Shown one piece after another: positions 49,017-59,844 of a DNA stretch of 64,000 nucleotides. The translations under genes and the position numbers were made by a program. Source of the DNA: Corallincola holothuriorum (GTDB lineage Bacteria; Pseudomonadota; Gammaproteobacteria; Enterobacterales; Neiellaceae). The DNA is taken from contig NZ_QPID01000001.1 of the NCBI RefSeq assembly GCF_003336225.1, positions 496,001-560,000 of the forward strand, written 5' to 3'. How positions within the stretch are numbered: position 1 is the stretch's first letter; each line of letters starts with the position of its first letter. Below the pieces are notes generated by a model. That model made no database searches and was not told where the DNA came from. It saw only the letters and a program-made list of their open reading frames with translations.

Positions 49017-49310
49017 TCAGCCGCTTACAAATGCGTCATTCACTCGGTCACGAAGTTCTTTACCCGGCTTAAAATGTGGGACAGACTTTCCTGACAGTGT
49101 TACCGAATCTCCGGTTTTAGGGTTACGCCCCACCCGCGGAGCACGGTAGTGCAGTGAGAAACTGCCAAAACCACGAATTTCGATCCGCTCACCTTCTTCA
49201 AGGGTTGCAGCCATCTGTTCGAGTATCTCTTTAATCGCCGACTCAACCTCTTTGGCAGACAAGTGCGTCTGCGTGGTGGCAAGTCGCTCAATCAGATCTG
49301 ACTTTGTCAT
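49017..49310 (-). CDS. ihfB: Integration host factor beta subunit
   Basis: A 97-residue DNA-bending protein of the HU/IHF family. Start at ATG 49310 ([10 protein letters not shown]) agrees with the family; the longer frame to 49394 runs into the rpsA terminator. The DNA-intercalating arm has RNPKTGDSV and the core [17 protein letters not shown]. It follows rpsA, as in many Gammaproteobacteria, separated by a terminator. Confidence 0.97.
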   Translation of the reverse strand: MTKSDLIERLATTQTHLSAKEVESAIKEILEQMAATLEEGERIEIRGFGSFSLHYRAPRVGRNPKTGDSVTLSGKSVPHFKPGKELRDRVNDAFVSG

Positions 49311-49358
49311 AACAATCATCACCGTTTGACTTAAGGGCCGATAAGCTATTCGGCAGTT

Positions 49359-49391
49359 AAAAAAAAAGGGCCGCATAAGCGGCCCTTTTTT
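49359..49391 (-). terminator. Intrinsic terminator between rpsA and ihfB
   Basis: A 7-bp GC-rich stem (49368-49374 with 49379-49385), a 4-base loop, and nine T on the minus strand (49367-49359) after it. A symmetric T-run on the plus strand makes it usable in both directions. It lies 12 bases beyond the rpsA stop. Confidence 0.88.
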
Positions 49392-49403
49392 CAAAAGGAT
49401 GGC

Positions 49404-51083
49404 TTATGCATCGCCTTTCGCATTCTTGAAAGCTTCTGCCATGGCACTGCTGAAACCAGCAGTTTCAGTAGGCTGAGCATTCAAGTCTTCAATCGCAGTC
49501 TTTTCGTCTGCTTCATCTTTCGCACGGATAGACAAGCTAACTACACGGTTCTTACGATCGATACCCATGAACTTGGCTTCAACATCATCGCCAACGCTCA
49601 ATACGGTAGAAGCGTCTTCAACGCGGTCACGAGAGATATCTGAAGCGCGGATATAACCTTCTACGCTAGAGGACAACTCAACAGTCGCGCCTTTGGCGTC
49701 AACTGCAGTAACCTTACCATTAACGATAGCACCTTTCTTGTTATCATTCAGATAATTATTGAAAGGATCTTCGTTCAACTGCTTCACGCCCAAGCTGATA
49801 CGCTCACGCTCAGGATCGACCTGCAGAACAACGGCGTTAACTTCGTCGCCCTTCTTGAACTCACGTACTGCGTCTTCGCCTTGACCATTCCAGCTGATGT
49901 CTGACAAGTGAACCAGACCATCAATGCCGCCGTCCAAGCCGATAAAGATACCGAAGTCAGTGATTGACTTGATCTTACCGCTAACTTCATCGCCTTTAGC
50001 ATGGTTGCTAGCGAACTCTTCCCATGGGTTAGCTTTACACTGCTTAAGACCCAGAGAGATACGACGACGATCTTCATCGATATCAAGAACCATAACGTCA
50101 ACAGCATCACCCAGGTTAACAACCTTGCTTGGGTGGATGTTTTTGTTAGTCCAATCCATTTCAGAAACGTGTACCAGACCTTCAACACCTTCTTCGATCT
50201 CTACGAAACAACCGTAGTCAGTCAGGTTGGTCACAACACCGCTTACGCGAGTGCCTTCAGGGTAACGACCAGCGATAGCTACCCATGGATCTTCACCCAG
50301 CTGTTTCAGACCAAGTGATACGCGAGTGCGCTCACGGTCGAACTTAAGGATTTTAACTAGGATCTCATCACCAACATTTACGATTTCACTTGGGTGCTTA
50401 ACGCGCTTCCAAGCCATGTCAGTGATATGCAACAGGCCGTCAACGCCACCTAAGTCTACGAATGCACCGTAGTCAGTCAGGTTCTTAACGATACCTTTAA
50501 CTTCCAGGCCTTCCTGCAGAGACTCAAGCAGCTGATCACGTTCAACGCTGTTCTCAGTTTCAATAACTGCACGACGAGAAACAACAACGTTGTTACGCTT
50601 TTGATCTAGCTTGATTACTTTGAATTCGAGTTCTTTACCTTCCAAGTGCGCAGTGTCGCGTACTGGACGAACGTCAACCAAAGAACCTGGCAAGAACGCA
50701 CGGATACCATTAAGGTCAACAGTGAAGCCACCCTTCACTTTACCCGTCATGATACCGATTACAGTTTCTGCTTCTTCGAAGGCGCGTTCCAGAACGATCC
50801 ACGCTTCATGACGCTTAGCTTTCTCGCGAGACAGAATAGTCTCACCGAAGCCGTCTTCAACAGCGTCTAGTGCAACATCAACCTGGTCACCCACTTGAAC
50901 TTCAACAACGCCTTCAGCGTTTTTGAACTGTTCAGCAGGAATAACTGCTTCTGACTTAAGACCTGCGTCAACCAACACAGCTTCTTTAGTAACAGAGATT
51001 ACAGTACCTTTAACGATGGCACCCGGGCGGGTTTCGATTGTCTGTAAGCTTTCTTCGAATAATTGAGCAAAAGATTCAGTCAT
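49404..51083 (-). CDS. rpsA: 30S ribosomal protein S1
   Basis: A 559-residue protein from ATG 51083 ([10 protein letters not shown]); the nine extra codons up to 51110 are not conserved. Six S1/OB-fold domains can be followed by their repeated [14 protein letters not shown]-type and WxxRxKHPSE-type segments. S1 brings mRNA to the ribosome. Located in the cmk-rpsA-ihfB group. Confidence 0.97.
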   Translation of the reverse strand: MTESFAQLFEESLQTIETRPGAIVKGTVISVTKEAVLVDAGLKSEAVIPAEQFKNAEGVVEVQVGDQVDVALDAVEDGFGETILSREKAKRHEAWIVLERAFEEAETVIGIMTGKVKGGFTVDLNGIRAFLPGSLVDVRPVRDTAHLEGKELEFKVIKLDQKRNNVVVSRRAVIETENSVERDQLLESLQEGLEVKGIVKNLTDYGAFVDLGGVDGLLHITDMAWKRVKHPSEIVNVGDEILVKILKFDRERTRVSLGLKQLGEDPWVAIAGRYPEGTRVSGVVTNLTDYGCFVEIEEGVEGLVHVSEMDWTNKNIHPSKVVNLGDAVDVMVLDIDEDRRRISLGLKQCKANPWEEFASNHAKGDEVSGKIKSITDFGIFIGLDGGIDGLVHLSDISWNGQGEDAVREFKKGDEVNAVVLQVDPERERISLGVKQLNEDPFNNYLNDNKKGAIVNGKVTAVDAKGATVELSSSVEGYIRASDISRDRVEDASTVLSVGDDVEAKFMGIDRKNRVVSLSIRAKDEADEKTAIEDLNAQPTETAGFSSAMAEAFKNAKGDA

Positions 51084-51187
51084 GTTTGATTTTAAACCAT
51101 ACTCATCCACGCAGCTTCCTTCTGTGCGGGGTAGTTAACGTTATTCGTTACCATCCTTAGCAACGAAGAACCGCAACTTTCACCTAG

Positions 51188-51886
51188 TTAGGCGGAAGCT
51201 GTCGGCGATAATTTTCCATATATGTAATCAAATGCGGTTGCTTCAACCTCATCGATTGACATTTTACTGCTGTCGATGACCAATGCGTCTTCCGCTGGAA
51301 CCAACGGAGCTACGCTCCGATTAGTGTCGCGTTCATCACGAGCTTGGACATCGGCTAAAATTTGCGCGAGGTTAGCATCATGGCCAGCGCTTTGCAACTG
51401 CAGATAACGGCGGTTAGCCCGGTCCTCGGCGCTTGCGGTTAAGAATAGCTTCACTGGGGCGTCCTGAAAAACCACCGTTCCCATATCACGGCCATCAGCC
51501 ACTAGACCGGGTAGCGCCTTAAACCCCCTTTGTCGTCGAAGTAATGCCTCACGCACCCGAGGGAATGCAGCGATCTTTGATGCAACAGCACCGCACTCTT
51601 CGGTACGGATGCTTTTACTGACCTCTTCGCCTTCCAGAATTACTTGGATTTTCTTGGTGTTCTCGTCTGACACAAACTGCACATCTAAATGCGCGGCCAA
51701 AGGCACCAGTGCATCTTCATTCTCGATATCCACACCATGGTGCAAGGAAGCTAATGCCAACACACGATAAATAGCGCCACTATCAAGCAGATGCCAGCCC
51801 AGTTGCTGCGCCAATCGCTGAGCGAGTGTCCCTTTCCCTGAACCGCTGGGACCATCAATAGTGATCACTGGTGCGCCTGAAGGCAT
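51188..51886 (-). CDS. cmk: Cytidylate kinase
   Basis: A 232-residue enzyme phosphorylating CMP and dCMP. The P-loop is [12 protein letters not shown], and the lid and base-recognition segments include [12 protein letters not shown] and DERDTNR. It stands upstream of rpsA with a 104-base leader between them, the usual gammaproteobacterial order. A terminator lies between it and aroA. Confidence 0.96.
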   Translation of the reverse strand: MPSGAPVITIDGPSGSGKGTLAQRLAQQLGWHLLDSGAIYRVLALASLHHGVDIENEDALVPLAAHLDVQFVSDENTKKIQVILEGEEVSKSIRTEECGAVASKIAAFPRVREALLRRQRGFKALPGLVADGRDMGTVVFQDAPVKLFLTASAEDRANRRYLQLQSAGHDANLAQILADVQARDERDTNRSVAPLVPAEDALVIDSSKMSIDEVEATAFDYIYGKLSPTASA

Positions 51887-52055
51887 AAAAACTCCGGTAT
51901 TCTAATAAAAATCAGTACATTAGGGTGAGCAGATGACGTGTTTACAGCTCTCCCCCTATAAAGCGCGCCTATTATAGTGAGAAAGTATTAAAGGTAAAAT
52001 GCAGTTCAACGATAAAAACCGTCGGACGAAAGCGTCACATCACATTGCTAGGAAT

Positions 52056-52081
52056 AAAAAAGGGACCGCAACGGGTCCCTT
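52056..52081 (-). terminator. Intrinsic terminator of aroA
   Basis: A perfect 7-bp stem (52061-52067 with 52074-52080) with a 6-base loop. On the minus strand it is followed by a run of T (52061-52056). It separates aroA from cmk, so the upstream block can end here. Confidence 0.85.
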
Positions 52082-52098
52082 CTTAATCTTCAGTCCTA

Positions 52099-53382
52099 TT
52101 ATAGCTCGCTTAACGATGCCAAACGCTCAAAATAGTCAGGAAAAGTTTTCGATGTGCACTTAGGGTCATTAATAGTCACGGGAGTATCACTTAATGCGAC
52201 TAACGAAAAACACATCGCCATACGGTGATCATTATAAGTATCGATCGCCGCATGAGATAGCTTGGCTGGTGGTTGGATCACAATGTAATCTTCTCCCTCT
52301 TCCACTTCAGCCCCCACTTTACGCAGCTCTGTCGCCATCGCGGATAAACGGTCAGTTTCCTTAACGCGCCAGTTATATACGTTACGAATTGCCGTTGTGC
52401 CCTCAGCAAACAAAGCCGCTGTAGCAATAGTCATTGCCGCATCTGGAATATGGTTCATATCCATATCCACCGCCTTTAGTTCGCCCACACGAGAAATGAT
52501 ATATTCATCACCCCACTCTATTTGGGCGCCCATAGCTTCAAGCACATCAGCAAAATGGATATCGCCTTGAATGCTGTTACGACCAATGCCAGTCACTTTA
52601 ATCTCGCCGCCCTTAATGGCAGCTGCAGCCAAGAAATAGGACGCAGACGACGCATCGCCCTCAACCATAAAGCGGCCTGGTGCTTTGTAGGTTTGATTAC
52701 CCTTGATGATGAACTTCTGATAATCGATATTTTCTACACTGACTCCGAATTGCTCCATGATATGTAGCGTAATATCGATGTAAGGTTTGGATACCAGTTC
52801 ACCACTAATCACAATTTCAGTGTCGCCACCAGCCATTGGTGCGGCCATCAGGAAAGCGGTCAAAAACTGACTGGACACGCTGCCATCAATAGATACTGTG
52901 CCACCAGACAACCCGGTTCCATAAATCTTCAGAGGTGGATAATCAGCATTTTTTAAGTATTCAACATTAGCGCCTGCTTGCACCAAAGCATCGACTAAAG
53001 CACCGATTGGGCGCTCTTCCATACGCGGTTCGCCGGTCAGCACGAACTCGCCTGCACCCAAACAGAGAGCCGCGCATAATGGCCGCATCGCAGTACCCGC
53101 ATTGCCTAAAAACAGCTCTAAAGACTCAGACGCGTTAAACGCACGGCCAAGCCCTTGCACTGTGCATTCGGTCTTATCATCGGAAAGCTGATAGCTGACG
53201 CCCAAGGCTTTCAATGCATTAAGCATATGGCGAATATCATCGCTATCGAGCAAATTGGTTAATATCGTCTCGCCTTCAGCTAACGCTGCTAGCAGTAGCG
53301 CACGATTTGAAACGCTTTTTGAGCCGGGTAAATTGACGGTGCCATTAACCCGCTGAATAGGTTGAAGTGTCAGTTGTTCCAT
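52099..53382 (-). CDS. aroA: 5-enolpyruvylshikimate-3-phosphate synthase
   Basis: A 427-residue shikimate-pathway enzyme from ATG 53382 (MEQLTLQPI), the start that agrees with relatives; ATG 53391 is in frame 3 codons earlier. Class I motifs are visible: [16 protein letters not shown] near the N-terminus and [11 protein letters not shown]. It lies 21 bases downstream of hisC. Confidence 0.96.
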   Translation of the reverse strand: MEQLTLQPIQRVNGTVNLPGSKSVSNRALLLAALAEGETILTNLLDSDDIRHMLNALKALGVSYQLSDDKTECTVQGLGRAFNASESLELFLGNAGTAMRPLCAALCLGAGEFVLTGEPRMEERPIGALVDALVQAGANVEYLKNADYPPLKIYGTGLSGGTVSIDGSVSSQFLTAFLMAAPMAGGDTEIVISGELVSKPYIDITLHIMEQFGVSVENIDYQKFIIKGNQTYKAPGRFMVEGDASSASYFLAAAAIKGGEIKVTGIGRNSIQGDIHFADVLEAMGAQIEWGDEYIISRVGELKAVDMDMNHIPDAAMTIATAALFAEGTTAIRNVYNWRVKETDRLSAMATELRKVGAEVEEGEDYIVIQPPAKLSHAAIDTYNDHRMAMCFSLVALSDTPVTINDPKCTSKTFPDYFERLASLSEL

Positions 53383-53403
53383 TGAGTTCATCTATATCAA
53401 AGC

Positions 53404-54507
53404 TTACAAAGAAAGCACTGATGTCAGTGCGTCGATAAAACGGTTATTTTCTTCTGAAGTGCCGATACTTACGCGGAGATGATTTGGTAAGCCATACCCA
53501 CCAATTGGACGCACTATCACCCCTTGATGCAGCAATGCATCATAGACATCAGAGCCATTTCTACCGGTATCAAAAGTAACAAAATTGCCCCATGATGGGA
53601 TAAAATTTATCTGCTGCTGACGAAAAAAATCAGTCAGTTGAGTCATCCCTTGGCGGTTAACAGAAACAGACTCGTGTAGAAACTCGTTATCATCTAGCGC
53701 TATTTCTGCGGCTTTCAATGCCAGTGAATTAACATTAAACGGCTGACGTAGTCGATTTAACAGGCCAGCCATATCTGCACAACTGACACTGTAACCAACA
53801 CGCAGACCAGCTAATCCATATGCCTTTGAAAAGGTACGCGTAACCACAAGGTTGGGGTAATCATTTAACCATTCAACACTGTTAGCACGATCACTGGCAT
53901 CAACATACTCATCGTAGGCTTCGTCCAACACCACAATGACATCTTTTGGTACAGCGGCAATGAATGCTTTCAGGCTCTCTTTCGTGAGGAAAGTACCTGT
54001 CGGATTATTAGGGTTAGCGATAAAGATCATTTTGGTCTTGTCGCTAATCGCCGCTGCCATTGCATCTAGATCGTGTCCATATGCTTTAGCCGGCACAACA
54101 CAGGGTTTAGCCCCTATTGCTTGCGTCACTAGGGGATATACAACAAAAGCGTGTTCTGCAAACATCACTTCATGTTCGGCGGATACAAAGGTACGTGCGA
54201 TCAGCTCCAGCACATCATTAGAACCATTGCCCAGGGTAATCTGTGCCGATTCTACGCCGAGACGACTCGCCAGCTTCTCTTTCAGATAAAAGCCATTGGC
54301 ATCAGGGTATCTGCTCAGCTCAGTAAACTCACTAACCAGCGCCTGTTTCACCTTGTCACTGATCCCCAAAGGGTTCTCGTTTGACGCAAGCTTCACTACA
54401 TTTGAGATACCGAGCTCTCGTTCCAACTCGCTAACTGGCTTACCCGCCTGATAAGGATGTAATCCACGGATCCCAGCATTTGCTAAGGCAATCAAATCAC
54501 AGCTCAC
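53404..54507 (-). CDS. hisC: Histidinol-phosphate aminotransferase (aromatic-cluster type)
   Basis: A 367-residue PLP enzyme. The lysine is in TFSKAYGLAGLRVGY, and other family motifs are ASNENPLG and NPNNPTG. The N-terminus (MSCDLIALANAGIRGLHPYQAGKP) is like the HisC2 form encoded in the pseudomonad aromatic supraoperon, which is broad and can transaminate phenylpyruvate-type substrates as well as imidazole acetol phosphate. It lies between serC and aroA, not in a his operon, which supports an aromatic role. Confidence 0.92.
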   Translation of the reverse strand: MSCDLIALANAGIRGLHPYQAGKPVSELERELGISNVVKLASNENPLGISDKVKQALVSEFTELSRYPDANGFYLKEKLASRLGVESAQITLGNGSNDVLELIARTFVSAEHEVMFAEHAFVVYPLVTQAIGAKPCVVPAKAYGHDLDAMAAAISDKTKMIFIANPNNPTGTFLTKESLKAFIAAVPKDVIVVLDEAYDEYVDASDRANSVEWLNDYPNLVVTRTFSKAYGLAGLRVGYSVSCADMAGLLNRLRQPFNVNSLALKAAEIALDDNEFLHESVSVNRQGMTQLTDFFRQQQINFIPSWGNFVTFDTGRNGSDVYDALLHQGVIVRPIGGYGLPNHLRVSIGTSEENNRFIDALTSVLSL

Positions 54508-54545
54508 GCCACGCTTCCTTTTTATCAGAGATAGAAACCTATCTA

Positions 54546-55634
54546 TTAACCGAATTTTTTCTCAAAATCCGCCATGAAGTCGACTAATGCCTGAACGCCA
54601 CTTAACGGCATCGCGTTATAGATACTGGCACGCATACCACCGACAATACGATGACCCTTAAGCGCTTTTAACCCAGCCGCATCAGAGAGTTCGAGAAACT
54701 TACTATCCAGATTATCATCGGCTAACTGAAATGGAACATTCATTTTGCTGCGGCAGTTGTCATCGACATTATTTCGGTAAAAATCACTGCCATCGATAAA
54801 CCGGTACAGGGTATCAGCCTTGGCCCGATTGACCTTGGCCATTTCTGTTAAACCGCCATTGGACTTAAGCCATTTAAACACTAAGCCTGCAAGATACCAG
54901 GCGTAGGTAGGTGGTGTGTTATACATAGAATCATGTTTAACGGCCAAGCCATAATCAAGGATCGATGGTGTTTCCTGCCGTGCATTGCCAATAAGATCCT
55001 CACGAACAATTACGACGGACAATCCACTAGGCCCGATGTTTTTCTGTGCACCGGCATAAATCACCCCAAAACGACTAACGTCTAGCGGTTGGGAGAGGAT
55101 GGTTGACGACATATCCGCCACTACCGGCACATGGCCAGCATCAGGAATATAAGAAAACTCCACCCCTTCAATGGTTTCATTGGGACAATAATGGAAATAA
55201 GCGGCGTCTGGGTTGATATTCAATGCCGACTGTGGGGGCAGCGCAACCTTGCCATCAATAAGGTTCGGCTCACCGGCGACCTTACAGTGAAGGTACTTTT
55301 CCCCTTCCGCCAACGCGCCTCGAGACCACTGCCCCGAAAGCAGGTAGTCCGCTGAATCAGCCGAACGACTTAGGTTAAGTGGTATGCCAGCAAATTGACC
55401 TCGCCCACCACCATGCAAGAACAGCACTTTGTAATTTGACGGTATCGCCATCAAATCTCTGAGGTCCTGCTCGGCCTCTGCCGCCATCTGCATATAAGGC
55501 TTTGAGCGGTGACTCATTTCCATGACAGAGACACCTTGCCCCTGCCAATCAAGCATCTCTGCTTGGGCCTGCTTCATAACAGAGGCCGGCAACATTGCCG
55601 GCCCCGCGCAGAAATTAAACACTGCTTGTGTCAT
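54546..55634 (-). CDS. serC: Phosphoserine aminotransferase
   Basis: A 362-residue PLP enzyme acting in serine and pyridoxine synthesis. The PLP lysine is in [11 protein letters not shown]. The N-terminal [11 protein letters not shown] and C-terminal [12 protein letters not shown] are family hallmarks. It follows gyrA by 18 bases in the leftward direction and precedes hisC. Confidence 0.97.
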   Translation of the reverse strand: MTQAVFNFCAGPAMLPASVMKQAQAEMLDWQGQGVSVMEMSHRSKPYMQMAAEAEQDLRDLMAIPSNYKVLFLHGGGRGQFAGIPLNLSRSADSADYLLSGQWSRGALAEGEKYLHCKVAGEPNLIDGKVALPPQSALNINPDAAYFHYCPNETIEGVEFSYIPDAGHVPVVADMSSTILSQPLDVSRFGVIYAGAQKNIGPSGLSVVIVREDLIGNARQETPSILDYGLAVKHDSMYNTPPTYAWYLAGLVFKWLKSNGGLTEMAKVNRAKADTLYRFIDGSDFYRNNVDDNCRSKMNVPFQLADDNLDSKFLELSDAAGLKALKGHRIVGGMRASIYNAMPLSGVQALVDFMADFEKKFG

Positions 55635-55652
55635 AGGTATTTCTTTACCTGA

Positions 55653-58277
55653 TTACTCGTCGGTGTTGGTTTCTGATGCATCAGATTCAGCTGACACTGC
55701 GTCACCGTCACCATCTTCAATCAATTCACCATCAATGAGTTCGTCAGTTTCAACTTCATCAATCCGCTGCAAACCAACAACATGTTCATTTTCCGATGTT
55801 CGGATCAGGCGAACACCTTGAGTATTTCGGCCAACACTGCTCACTTCTGATACTCGGGTACGAACAAGGGTACCAGCATCGGTGATCAACATGATCTCTT
55901 CGTTTTCATCGACCTGTACAGCGCCAACGACAGAGCCATTACGATCACTGACTTTGATTGAAACAACCCCTTGCGTACCACGTCCTTTGGTCGGGTACTC
56001 CAGCTCAGAGGTACGCTTACCAAAGCCATTTTCTGTCACCGTAAGGATCTGCCCTTCCCCACGAGGGATAATCAGCGAGATAACCTTTTGACCAGGCTTC
56101 AACGTGATCCCTTTGACCCCGGCGGCTGTTCTGCCCATGGCACGAACATGCTCTTCGTCAAATCGAACCACCTTACCGCCATCAGTAAACAGCATGACTT
56201 CATTGCTACCATCTGTAATGTCGACCCCCACCAAGGTGTTGCCTTCATCCAGATTAATGGCTCGAATACCGCTGGCCAATGGACGGGAGAATGCCGTAAG
56301 CGGCGTTTTCTTCACTCGGCCCGATGCTGTTGCGAAGAAGATATTGAGCCCCTCTTCGTACTCTTTCACCGGCAGGATTGCAGTAATCCGCTCGTCTTCG
56401 TCCAGCGGAAGTAGGTTCACGATCGGACGACCACGCGCCGTACGGCTAGCCAATGGCAGCTGATACACCTTCAACCAGTACACTTTACCGGCGCTGGAGA
56501 AACACAAAATGGTATCGTGGGTATTGGCAACCAATAAACGTTCAATGAAGTCTTCTTCCTTCATTTTGGTCGCGGCTTTACCCTTACCGCCACGGCGCTG
56601 GGCTTCGTAGTCAGATAGAATTTGATACTTCACGTAACCCTGATGTGACAGTGTCACCACCACATCCTCTTGCGTGATCAAATCTTCAAGGTTGATCTCA
56701 GCAGATGCGGCCGTGATCTCAGTCCGACGCTCATCACCGAACTCGTCCTTGATCGCTTCCAATTCCTCACGGATCACTTCCATCAAACGTGCTGGATTAG
56801 CAAGGATATATAGAAGTTCAGCGATTAACTCGAGCAGCTCTTTATATTCATCAAGAATTTTTTCGTGCTCAAGACCGGTTAACTTGTGCAAACGCAAGTC
56901 AAGGATCGCTTGTGCTTGTTGCTCTGTAAGGAAATATTTACCTTCACGGATGCCAAACTCAGGCTCTAGCCATTCTGGACGAGCAGCATCAACACCTGCG
57001 CGTTCCAGCATCTGGGCAACATCACCTAACGCCCAACCCTGTGCGATCAAGCCAGCTTTTGCTTCCGCTGGATTTGCAGAGTTTTTGATCAACTCAATAA
57101 CGGGATCGACGTTTGACAGCGCGATGGCCAAACCTTCGAGAATGTGTGCTCGTTCACGGGCTTTACGTAGTTCAAAAACGGTACGACGAGTCACTACTTC
57201 ACGGCGGTGATTAATGAACGCTGACAACATATCAACCAGCGTCATCAAACGTGGCTGGCCATGGTCGAGGGCAACCATGTTGATACCAAACACGTTCTGC
57301 AATTGAGTCTGCGCATAAAGGTTGTTAATCACAACCTCACTCACTTCACCCTTACGCAGTTCAATCACGATACGCATGCCGTCTTTATCCGACTCATCAC
57401 GCAGCGCGGTAATGCCTTCGATCTTTTTATCTTTCACCAGCTCAGCGATCTTCTCGATCAGCCTTGCTTTGTTCACCATATAGGGGATTTCAGTGACGAT
57501 AATGGACTCTTTGCCATTCTTTTCGTCTGTCTCTATATCGTGTTTTGCTCGCAAATAGATCTTACCGCGGCCCGTGCGATAAGCTTCTTCGATGCCTCTC
57601 CGGCCGTTAATCTGAGCTGCGGTAGGGAAATCAGGACCAGGAATATACTCCAGCAGCTCATCAACCGTAATTTCCGGCTTATCGATCATTGCCAAGCAAC
57701 CGTCGATCACTTCATTCAGGTTATGAGGTGGAATATTGGTAGCCATACCAACAGCGATACCAGAGCTACCATTAACCAATAGGTTTGGCACCCGTGTCGG
57801 CATAACCGCAGGGATCTGCTCTGTACCATCATAGTTAGGTACGTAGTCAACGGTTTCCTTTTCAAGATCGGCCAACAAAGAGTGGGCGATCTTTGACATA
57901 CGGACTTCGGTATAACGCATGGCTGCGGCAGAGTCGCCGTCAATAGAGCCAAAGTTACCCTGGCCATCAACCAATGTGTAACGAAGAGAGAATGGCTGTG
58001 CCATTCGAACAATGGTGTCATACACCGCCGAATCGCCGTGGGGGTGATATTTACCGATGACGTCACCAACGACACGGGCTGATTTTTTATACGGCTTGTT
58101 AAAATCGTTCTTTAGTTCATTCATCGCGAATAAAACACGACGGTGAACCGGTTTCAAGCCATCCCTGACATCAGGTAGTGCGCGCCCCACGATAACGCTC
58201 ATCGCATAATCAAGGTACGAGCTTTTCAGCTCCTCCTCGATGTTAATCGGGGTGATCTCTTTTGCGAGTTCGCTCAT
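55653..58277 (-). CDS. gyrA: DNA gyrase subunit A
   Basis: An 874-residue subunit of type II topoisomerase. Numbering agrees with E. coli at the N-terminus: S83 and D87 in [10 protein letters not shown] and the catalytic Y122 in AMRYTEVRM. The GyrA-box QRRGGKG is present, followed by a six-bladed C-terminal domain and a long acidic tail. Both quinolone-resistance positions carry the susceptible residues. It is divergent from ubiG with about 168 bases between. Confidence 0.98.
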   Translation of the reverse strand: MSELAKEITPINIEEELKSSYLDYAMSVIVGRALPDVRDGLKPVHRRVLFAMNELKNDFNKPYKKSARVVGDVIGKYHPHGDSAVYDTIVRMAQPFSLRYTLVDGQGNFGSIDGDSAAAMRYTEVRMSKIAHSLLADLEKETVDYVPNYDGTEQIPAVMPTRVPNLLVNGSSGIAVGMATNIPPHNLNEVIDGCLAMIDKPEITVDELLEYIPGPDFPTAAQINGRRGIEEAYRTGRGKIYLRAKHDIETDEKNGKESIIVTEIPYMVNKARLIEKIAELVKDKKIEGITALRDESDKDGMRIVIELRKGEVSEVVINNLYAQTQLQNVFGINMVALDHGQPRLMTLVDMLSAFINHRREVVTRRTVFELRKARERAHILEGLAIALSNVDPVIELIKNSANPAEAKAGLIAQGWALGDVAQMLERAGVDAARPEWLEPEFGIREGKYFLTEQQAQAILDLRLHKLTGLEHEKILDEYKELLELIAELLYILANPARLMEVIREELEAIKDEFGDERRTEITAASAEINLEDLITQEDVVVTLSHQGYVKYQILSDYEAQRRGGKGKAATKMKEEDFIERLLVANTHDTILCFSSAGKVYWLKVYQLPLASRTARGRPIVNLLPLDEDERITAILPVKEYEEGLNIFFATASGRVKKTPLTAFSRPLASGIRAINLDEGNTLVGVDITDGSNEVMLFTDGGKVVRFDEEHVRAMGRTAAGVKGITLKPGQKVISLIIPRGEGQILTVTENGFGKRTSELEYPTKGRGTQGVVSIKVSDRNGSVVGAVQVDENEEIMLITDAGTLVRTRVSEVSSVGRNTQGVRLIRTSENEHVVGLQRIDEVETDELIDGELIEDGDGDAVSAESDASETNTDE

Positions 58278-58445
58278 AAAAGGTCTAGTTCCCTACACGG
58301 ATACTGAAGTTTCTAGTTATGGTATTTTGCCGCGGCATGCTAGCACGTTTTAATGGCCTCGTCAGCGCTCACGAATGACGCTGGCGCACACTTTTAACCT
58401 GCGTATAATCGGCAGTCACGAAATTGCCGAGGATTTGCACAATAA

Positions 58446-59156
58446 ATGACAACCACAATGAATGTCGATCCGAAAGAAATTGCGAAATTTGAAGCTCTTG
58501 CACATAAGTGGTGGGACGAGCAAGGCGAGTTCAAACCATTACATCGAATGAATCCTGTACGGCTAAAATTTGTCGCCGACAGTGTCGGTGGCTTATTCGG
58601 CAAACGTATTCTCGATGTCGGTTGTGGCGGCGGTATTCTCGCAGAGAGTATGGCTCGCAGTGGCGCCGACGTTACCGGCATCGACATGGGTGAAGCTCCT
58701 CTTTCTGTTGCCCGCCTGCATGCATTGGAAACAGGTACAGCCCTGAACTATCAGCAGCAAACCGCCGAACAGCACGCAGAGCAACACCAAAACACCTATG
58801 ACGTTGTGACCTGCATGGAGATGCTGGAACACGTTCCTGACCCAGCAGCAACGATCGCCGCCTGTGCTAGCATGGTAAAACCTGGCGGTCAGATATTTTT
58901 TTCAACACTCAACAAAACAGCAAAAGCCTGGTTGTTAGCCATTGTCGGCGCAGAGTATGTGCTGAAATTGCTACCCAAAGGTACCCACGAATTCGATAAA
59001 TTCATTCGCCCAGCCGATCTCGTCAGCTATGCCGAGCATGCAGGGTTATCTCCAAAACAGATGACTGGGATCCACTACAACCCACTTCTGCAAACGTTTA
59101 AATTAAAGCCAAACGTGGACGTTAATTACATGCTGTATTGTACTCGCGAGGAATGA
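58446..59156 (+). CDS. ubiG: Ubiquinone O-methyltransferase
   Basis: A 236-residue SAM-dependent enzyme catalysing both O-methylations of ubiquinone. SAM motif [14 protein letters not shown] follows [19 protein letters not shown], which is diagnostic for UbiG. It is divergent from gyrA, as in many gammaproteobacteria. A MupP-like gene follows 5 bases after the stop. Confidence 0.97.
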   Translation: MTTTMNVDPKEIAKFEALAHKWWDEQGEFKPLHRMNPVRLKFVADSVGGLFGKRILDVGCGGGILAESMARSGADVTGIDMGEAPLSVARLHALETGTALNYQQQTAEQHAEQHQNTYDVVTCMEMLEHVPDPAATIAACASMVKPGGQIFFSTLNKTAKAWLLAIVGAEYVLKLLPKGTHEFDKFIRPADLVSYAEHAGLSPKQMTGIHYNPLLQTFKLKPNVDVNYMLYCTREE

Positions 59157-59161
59157 ATCAG

Positions 59162-59833
59162 ATGAATGTCGAAGGCGTATTATTTGATCTTGACGGCACC
59201 TTGCTAGATACAGCACCGGATCTTGGCGCAGCGTTAAATCATTTACTGGTTAAAGAGAATCTATCCACGCTGCCACTCGAACTTATCCGCCCTGTCGCCT
59301 CTCACGGCGCAAAAGGGCTCATTGACCTCGGTTTTGGAAAAAACATAGACGCCACTTTTTTCGCCGAATTAAGGCAAAGCTTATTGGATTACTACAGCGC
59401 AAATATCTGCGAGCACACTAATCTGTTTGATGGCGTTGCAGAGATCTTGGCAGAGCTCGACGCCAAGCATATTCCGTGGGGGGTGGTAACGAATAAGCCT
59501 GGTTGGTTAACCGATCCGCTTTTAGCTGATTTTAGCGAATTCTCATCCGCTCGTTGTATTATCAGTGGTGATACATTGCCAGTCAGAAAGCCCGACCCTG
59601 CGCCCTTATTTCACGCTGCAGAGTTGCTCGGTGTCGCCGCGAATAGCTGTATCTATGTTGGGGATGCAGAACGAGATATTGAAGCTGGAAGGCGCGCAGG
59701 GATGACAACAATGCTCGCCGCTTACGGCTATATTGCTGAACATGACACACCTGAAACTTGGCAAGCAGATATTAGTGTGTCCCACCCTGATGAGCTAAGC
59801 CTCTGGCTGCTCGAAAACCTGCAAGGTATTTAA
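59162..59833 (+). CDS. HAD phosphatase, MupP-like
   Basis: A 223-residue haloacid-dehalogenase phosphatase from ATG 59162 (GAGGA lies 11 bases upstream; ATG 59153 is too close to it). Motif I is LFDLDGTLLDTAPD, motif III includes KPDPAP, and motif IV is VGDAERDIEAG. The segment ILAELDAKHIPWGVVTNKP fits the MupP class, which dephosphorylates N-acetylmuramic acid 6-phosphate in cell-wall recycling; phosphoglycolate phosphatase (Gph) is the alternative. Placement right after ubiG matches mupP loci. Confidence 0.85.
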   Translation: MNVEGVLFDLDGTLLDTAPDLGAALNHLLVKENLSTLPLELIRPVASHGAKGLIDLGFGKNIDATFFAELRQSLLDYYSANICEHTNLFDGVAEILAELDAKHIPWGVVTNKPGWLTDPLLADFSEFSSARCIISGDTLPVRKPDPAPLFHAAELLGVAANSCIYVGDAERDIEAGRRAGMTTMLAAYGYIAEHDTPETWQADISVSHPDELSLWLLENLQGI

Positions 59834-59844
59834 GTAACACGCTC

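Noticed and set aside
56674-57210. 178-codon open frame opposite gyrA
   Set aside because: Serine- and arginine-rich antisense shadow of gyrA.
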